Positions 59,401 through 64,000 of a stretch of 64,000 nucleotides of DNA are shown here, in pieces (the stretch's first letter is position 1; each line of letters begins with the position of its first letter). The notes under the pieces were generated by a model, which worked only from the letters and a program-made list of their open reading frames with translations, was not told where the DNA came from and made no database searches. This DNA is from Mercurialis annua (Eukaryota > Streptophyta > Magnoliopsida > Malpighiales > Euphorbiaceae): positions 44,445,665-44,509,664 of the forward strand of contig NC_065570.1 in the NCBI RefSeq assembly GCF_937616625.2, given 5' to 3'. The position numbers and the translations under genes are program-made.

Positions 59401-60991
59401 AGGTATTATCAATCAGATAGTGTCCACCGCTATGTGACTTGGCGAAAGCTGAGTTTTTGTATTTGTTTTTTTGACATAAGCTGAGTTTTCTTATTGTGGC
59501 TTTCTTTCAGATCATGCCTGCAGCTTCCACAGATGACGAAAACCTCATTGAAGCTAATGGAAGTCAGTCAGATCGCAAAACATCACTTTCTACCAATACA
59601 CTAGACATTTTAAGTGTTAATGAACTGTTGGAATCGGTAAGTTTACCACTTTTTTCTTTTAAATCCAGGCAAGTAATGATAATAAATTAACAATTTTGGA
59701 ACCTGGTGATTTCTACAATTGTGCCCAACTGTTAGTTTTATCCATTTTAGTACTTGAACTTTGCTCAACTCATTAGTCAAACTACTCTAGATCGAGCTGG
59801 ACTCTGCTGAAATCGAACTATAGTATTTTGTGAACATGAGTTTGAGGATATTGACTTGCTTACAACCCTATTCATCTGTAAACAACGAATTCTCACATGG
59901 AATTTATTCATTTCGATTATGCATCTGTAAATAACATTTTACCGATGATTATTCATCATTTTAGTAATACACGTTCTATGTTTTATTTGGAGTCATATCT
60001 AAGAGTCCTTAATTTTTTTCTTTGTAATATTATCACCATATTATCAAATCCTTGCACACTTTAAAAACTCTAAAATTGATGACCTTGATTTCTTCTGTAC
60101 CCTTCATTAAAACACCACAACTAAATCTTCCTGGCATCACTTTCCATTATCATTTGTGTGTGTGTCGGTGGTGGTTACATAATATAGGCGAGTTATATTT
60201 ATTTTATATTTTTTCTGATTCCTGCGTGTGTGTTTCACACTCAGCATTTATGGGCTTTGTAATAACTGCAGGTCTTGGAAACTGCAAGGCAAGTTGCAAG
60301 CTCCCAGGTTTCATCTACGCCTGTACCCTATGACCAAATGAAGAGTCAGTGCGAAGCTCTTGTCTCGGGCAAGCAACAAAAGATGTCTATGCTTCATAGT
60401 TTCAAGAATCAACATGAAGCCAAGATTTTTCCCACTGACACTGAAAAGAAAGGCACTTCAGAATTGAATGAGGTGAGAATGAACATGTTCATATGCCTTA
60501 TGTTATTGATTTTTCTAGTTTTTGCTCTTCCTCAATACACCATACATGTCACCGACATATTCCTTGGTTATTTAGGAAATTTTATGACATTTGTTGGTGG
60601 TACCAAACTATCATGGACAATAGAAACAACTGGAATTTGGTATCTTGAGATGTTTGTCATAACAATTTAGTAGATAATGAACATGTGCATATGCTGTACT
60701 TTTATTCTTTTTGATATTGATTCTTGAGTTTAGTGTTTAACTATATTAGCGGCTATTATTATATGATCATGCTATCGATGAGTGTTTATTGTGTATGCCT
60801 GACAACATGATATTATACGTTGTTCTTTCCAGATACTGGAGACTTCAGCAAGCCAATCAAAGTCTAATAACAACAATCAAAGTAAAGCAACCGACCAGCT
60901 TGCCATTTGCTCAGTCGAGTACGGACAAAATTCCTTCAGGTTACCACCTTCGAGCCCCTATGACAAATTCTTGAAAGCAGCTGGATGTTGA
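50455..60991 (+). CDS. EFR3/SEMI-ROLLED LEAF 2-like plasma-membrane armadillo protein, 19 coding exons
   Basis: Exons: 50455-50589, 51107-51181, 51556-51671, 52079-52193, 52352-52480, 53729-53776, 53934-54112, 54207-54403, 54508-54800, 55842-55991, 56084-56443, 56537-56686, 57512-57587, 58069-58196, 58320-58508, 59262-59402, 59511-59636, 60272-60472, 60833-60991. All phases join without a stop, giving 988 residues, near the family's ~1000. The N-terminus MGVISRRVLPACGSLCFFCP has Cys 12, 16 and 19, the place where EFR3 proteins are S-acylated, followed by a basic patch (RARSRQPVKRYKK). A helical ARM/HEAT-like body follows (RTLLEETRQDEMRILGC, MTHPDHETRVGAHNVL). The C-terminus is SFRLPPSSPYDKFLKAAGC. 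EFR3/EFOP proteins anchor the PI4K-alpha complex at the plasma membrane; SRL2 affects rice leaf rolling. Function here is inferred by homology. Confidence 0.93.
53290..53401. repeat. Perfect 43 bp inverted repeat (hairpin) in intron 5 of EFR3-like gene
   Basis: Arms 53290-53332 and 53359-53401 are exact reverse complements, separated by 26 bases. The transcript would fold into a long perfect stem. No mobile-element ends or target duplication are recognised. Confidence 0.9.
55708..55800 (+). pseudogene. Decayed duplicate of exon 10 (with its acceptor) in intron 9
   Basis: TTCTGATTACTAG followed by a block resembling exon 10's first ~75 bp (GGTCCCATACTTTGATAAAA against GGTCCCATACTTGATAAAA, then GGAGAATTTTGTAAATACTACC). 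It has frame-breaking indels and stops ~40 bp before the real exon's acceptor region, so it is not usable as an exon. Confidence 0.8.
55992..56083 (+). other. Intron 10 with GC-AG boundaries
   Basis: The exon ends ...AATAAG and the intron starts GCAAGT; the acceptor is TTTCAG at 56078-56083. The donor context AAG|GCAAGT is the strong match expected of natural GC-AG introns. Splicing here gives YKNKAFPDALFHQ, the conserved family sequence. A GT donor in frame was not found nearby. Confidence 0.85.
58836..59325 (+). repeat. Tandem duplication (~245 bp units) across the exon 16 acceptor
   Basis: Units 58836-59081 and 59082-59325 are nearly identical, each carrying the CCCCAG acceptor and the first ~65 bp of exon 16. 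The first copy has an extra A in AATAAAAGGCG, shifting the frame. The second copy runs on into the rest of exon 16 and is the functional one. Confidence 0.9.
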
Positions 60992-61960
60992 AGATTCATC
61001 AGTAATTTACACCTATCTCTGTCTATATTTTGTTCATCTTCCATTTCTTTTATTTCTACGAGTTATTTTCCACATCTTCTTGCCTATATTCTTTTTCACG
61101 CAGATTTTTATTTTTTTCCCTAATTTTATTTTTACTAGCATTAATAGTAAATTGTTAATAAAGTTTGATTAGAGGGGTCAGTTGTGCTGCCCAAATGTAT
61201 AATTGGGAGGGATGAAGTGAGGTGATCTTGTTTGGAATTCGGGTTATAGTCACACAATTTTTAGGAATTTTCGGCTGTTAAATTTGTTGATAGGTGTTCA
61301 TATGAGTATAAACATGTACAACTTTGTATCTAAAGAAGAAAACTTTTACTGGTTTGCTATTATATTATTTTTTATAAGAATTGAAATTGAACATGAGACA
61401 TACGTGAGAATTATAACGTTTCTGCCACTAGACTATATTTGTGGAGACCCGGGTATCATGACCCTTCTTCATTCAATCAATATTGGAAAAACCCATACGT
61501 AGTCTCCTCTACTTAACCACTTTTGTTCGAGAGGCCTCTATTCTAAAGGTTTTGAGATAATAACAAAAATATCTATAAAAAATGTGTTGTTTTCATAGTG
61601 TACTTTCTTTTAAAAGAATCTTTCATGCGGTACATTTTTCCAAGAGAAGATTTCAACATTTAAATGGTGACATCATCGTGAGTCATTGTAACACGCGCCA
61701 GCATCCAGTGTACCAGCTCTGCTGGTGCACATATAGTACTGACCCGCGCGTCACGCACGCGGGTCAGTTTTCATTTTTTTTTGTTTTTTAAAATAAAACT
61801 TATTCATTTTATCTATTACATAAAAAATTTAAAAAATTTAATTTTATTTTTAATTTTTAAAATACAAATATTAAATTTAAAAATTATAAAAATACATAAA
61901 TGATACAATTTTAAAATATTCAATTTTATGAATTACGAATATATTATTTATGCATACCGA
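60992..61960 (+). other. 3' UTR of the EFR3-like gene and following intergenic DNA
   Basis: The 3' UTR probably ends within ~250 bp of the stop (AATAAAG-like signal near 61158). Beyond it nothing coding is recognised. Two compact hairpins lie at 61710-61767. Confidence 0.4.
61710..61767. repeat. Two adjacent GC-rich hairpins
   Basis: First: CCAGC-TCT-GCTGG at about 61713-61725. Second: CTGACCCGCG...CGCGGGTCAG (61739-61767) with a 9-base loop. Such paired hairpins in AT-rich plant DNA are often transposon termini, but the CTRR and T neighbours that would prove a Helitron end are not present. Confidence 0.6.
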
Positions 61961-63040
61961 ATACGGGTATGGTGCATAAATAATATATTTATCATGTATA
62001 AAATATGTATCAGAGATTTATCTATTGAGTATATTTTAAAAATAAGAACATATTATGTATAAAATATATATTAACAATTATTTATTATGTATAAATTATA
62101 TATGAACGATTACCTATCATGTATAAATTATGTATCAACGATTATCTATCATATATGTATAAATTATGTATCAGCTATTTATCTATTTAAATACGAGAAA
62201 TTCTTATGTAGATTCAGTCTACCACGTCATCAGTGGACCAAGCCAATCATATCATAACACCTCATTAAAGTGAGGGTATTCTTGTAATTACTTTTGTTAT
62301 TTGCATACAATTTTGAATAATGTTATTACAAAAATACCCTCATTTTAATGAACTGTTATGATATGATTGGCTTAGTCCACGGATGACGTGGTGGACTGAG
62401 TCTACCTAAAAATTTCTCATTTAAATACATTCATATCTATGATGTATAAATTATGTATCAACGATTTATCTATTGAATACATTTAAGAAATGAATATATC
62501 GTGTATAAATGATGCAGTATAATATAAATTATGTATTAAAGATGCATCAAAAATATGTACAAAAAATATATGGAATAAAACTAAAAAATGTAATTTAAAA
62601 ATGTATAAATCATGTATCAAACATGATAAAGATATACATAATATTACTTAAAAAAGGAGACGTACAAAAAAAAGTTCGGAAGATTGAATATGTATCAAAT
62701 ATGTATTGGAGATGTATCAAATATGTAGCGAAAAAATATCAAATGTATTAATCATGTATTAAAACTAAAATGCGTCGTTTAAAATTTGTATTTTAAATAA
62801 TAAATATATAATTATCTAATATATCGGAAAATATATCAAAATTGTACCAGAAACGTATCGAAAATATATCAAATATGTATTGGAAACGTATCAGAAATGT
62901 ATCAAATATGTACAAAAAATATATGCATTAGAACTAAAAAAACAAGAAAAAAGTCCGAACAATTGAATATGTATCAAATATGTAGCGGAGATGTATCGGA
63001 AATGTAACGGAGATGTATCTATTATATTATTACGATATGT
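61961..63040. repeat. Degenerate ATGTATCA/ATATGTATC repeat field
   Basis: Words like ATGTATCAAATATGTAT, TATGTATCAACGATT and GAGATGTATC recur throughout at irregular 12-60 bp spacing. The MITE at 62195-62418 interrupts it. No coding frame. Confidence 0.7.
62195..62418. mobile_element. MULE-type MITE, 224 bp (second family member)
   Basis: Ends GAGAAATTCTTATGTAG and CTACCTAAAAATTTCTC, palindromic, with a perfect 10 bp direct repeat ATTTAAATAC at 62185-62194 and 62419-62428. It shares the CACGTCATC and GATGACGTGG blocks with 48123-48345. Confidence 0.85.
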
Positions 63041-64000
63041 GAATTATATTTTAAATCCAAAGTAACATATTCCAAATCTCAAAGTACAAATTAAGTAAAT
63101 TGGCATTACCTATAAAATAAGATACAAAATATTAAGAAATTAACTAACTTAAACACTCAATTAAATAAAAAATAAACTGGAATACTAAAAGAGAAAAACA
63201 TAAAAAATTGAGATGTAATTAATTCATTTCTTTCAAAACAAGTGGTTTGTTTTGCAATTTTTCCTTTCTTTCACTTGCATCCGTTCTTCAATTAGTTGTA
63301 TTTAGACCCAAATTCAAACCAAGAATCAATAAAACTCCACAGTTTCATGGCAAGACATGTTTAGATTTGGTTCCTATAGAAAACCCACTACCACAAACCC
63401 ACCCAAACCACCATTTGAATCTTCTAAATCGGCAAAAGCAGCCAAAACTACCTGTTCTGCAATTAGTTCGTATTCAGACCCAAATTCATGGGTTTTCAAT
63501 CTTAACAGCTACCCATATGGGTCTTCAAGGTCCAAGACCGCCGGCTCTCAAAATCTATAAAGACTCACTCCATATCAGAAAACCATCGGTGGCACCACAG
63601 TCACAACAACATCAATTTCAAAATTAAAATCAGCTACAAACTCAGACACGGCCACCGGTCATAATCTACAGAATTTCAACGAAAAGGGAAATCCAGATCT
63701 TTGGATTTTAATTTGGTTCCGACAGATTAGGGTGCTGATATTCAGTCGTGGCTCGCTGGTTGACGTCATCAAAGCTCATTCCTTTCCTATTTCATCAGCA
63801 GATGAATATAAATCAACTCACCGTTCACACCTCTTTTTTCCACGCTCGACGAGTCCTACCACCGGACTGAGGTAACCACGGCCACCGTGGAGTCGACGAT
63901 TCTTCACGGCGAAGAAGGAAAGGTTGATGGGTGGGTCTTAAAAGATGGGATTAATTATTGTGCTTCGGTGATAATGAAGGATTAGAGGATGATGAAGAAG
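63041..64000. other. Right-end region, no confirmed gene
   Basis: Composition turns C/G-richer after ~63250. A 126-codon frame (63247-63627) is Pro/Gln/His-rich and starts with a hydrophobic stretch, but an overlapping Ser/Pro-rich frame (63357-63560) is equally long and neither resembles a known family. This may be the 5' leader or first exon of a gene beyond the edge, or a repeat. Not called. Confidence 0.3.

Noticed and set aside
63247..63627. 126-codon Pro/Gln-rich frame as a gene
   Set aside because: An overlapping frame is equally open, there is no recognisable family, and the composition bias alone can keep it open.

Overview
This window is nuclear DNA from a flowering plant, most likely a eudicot. 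It is very AT-rich, and its genes have GT-AG introns and plant-type proteins. It holds Ty3/gypsy and copia LTR retrotransposons, an L1-type LINE, a Helitron, Mutator- and hAT-like elements, and several MITEs. Only one gene looks complete and functional, an EFR3/SEMI-ROLLED LEAF 2 type armadillo protein at 50.4-61.0 kb on the + strand. The start of an RGG-rich protein gene runs off the left edge on the - strand.

Most of the first 40 kb is the wreck of a progesterone 5-beta-reductase/iridoid-synthase-like (PRISE) gene. Its reading frame survives in three pieces at 7218-7368, 15357-15546 and 38886-39725. Gap one is an 8 kb Mutator-like element (7369-15356) with ~200 bp terminal inverted repeats and a 9 bp target duplication. 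It carries palindromic sub-elements, tRNA-like arms and a long minisatellite. Gap two is an LTR element ('A', TGATAAC...GTTATCA, 5 bp duplication ATGCT, - orientation, 15547-38885). Each LTR of A has itself been hit: the left by a chromodomain Ty3/gypsy element ('B', 15744-24353), the right by a large non-autonomous LTR element ('C', 28729-38777). C carries an internal hAT MITE. An inverted, partly deleted copy of the gene's 3' part with A already inserted lies at 2.1-4.2 kb. It lacks C, so the order is: A inserts, duplication, then C.

From 40.2 to 49.8 kb there is a MULE-type MITE and then a 5'-truncated LINE. The LINE's reverse transcriptase and RNase H halves are separated by a 6.7 kb block with intron-like borders. 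That block holds a copia solo LTR and a 3.3 kb Helitron, and the Helitron contains nested Stowaway MITEs and a MULE-type MITE.

The EFR3-like gene has 19 coding exons and a predicted 988-residue product. It has one GC-AG intron, a decayed duplicate of exon 10, a recent ~245 bp tandem duplication across the exon 16 acceptor, and a perfect 43 bp hairpin in intron 5. The last 3 kb is AT-rich intergenic DNA with a degenerate ATGTATCA repeat field and another MITE. The strongest leads for a new description are the U5-to-U5 inverted structure of element B, the arrays of 16 bp palindromes in C's LTRs, and the hairpin-unit minisatellite in A.
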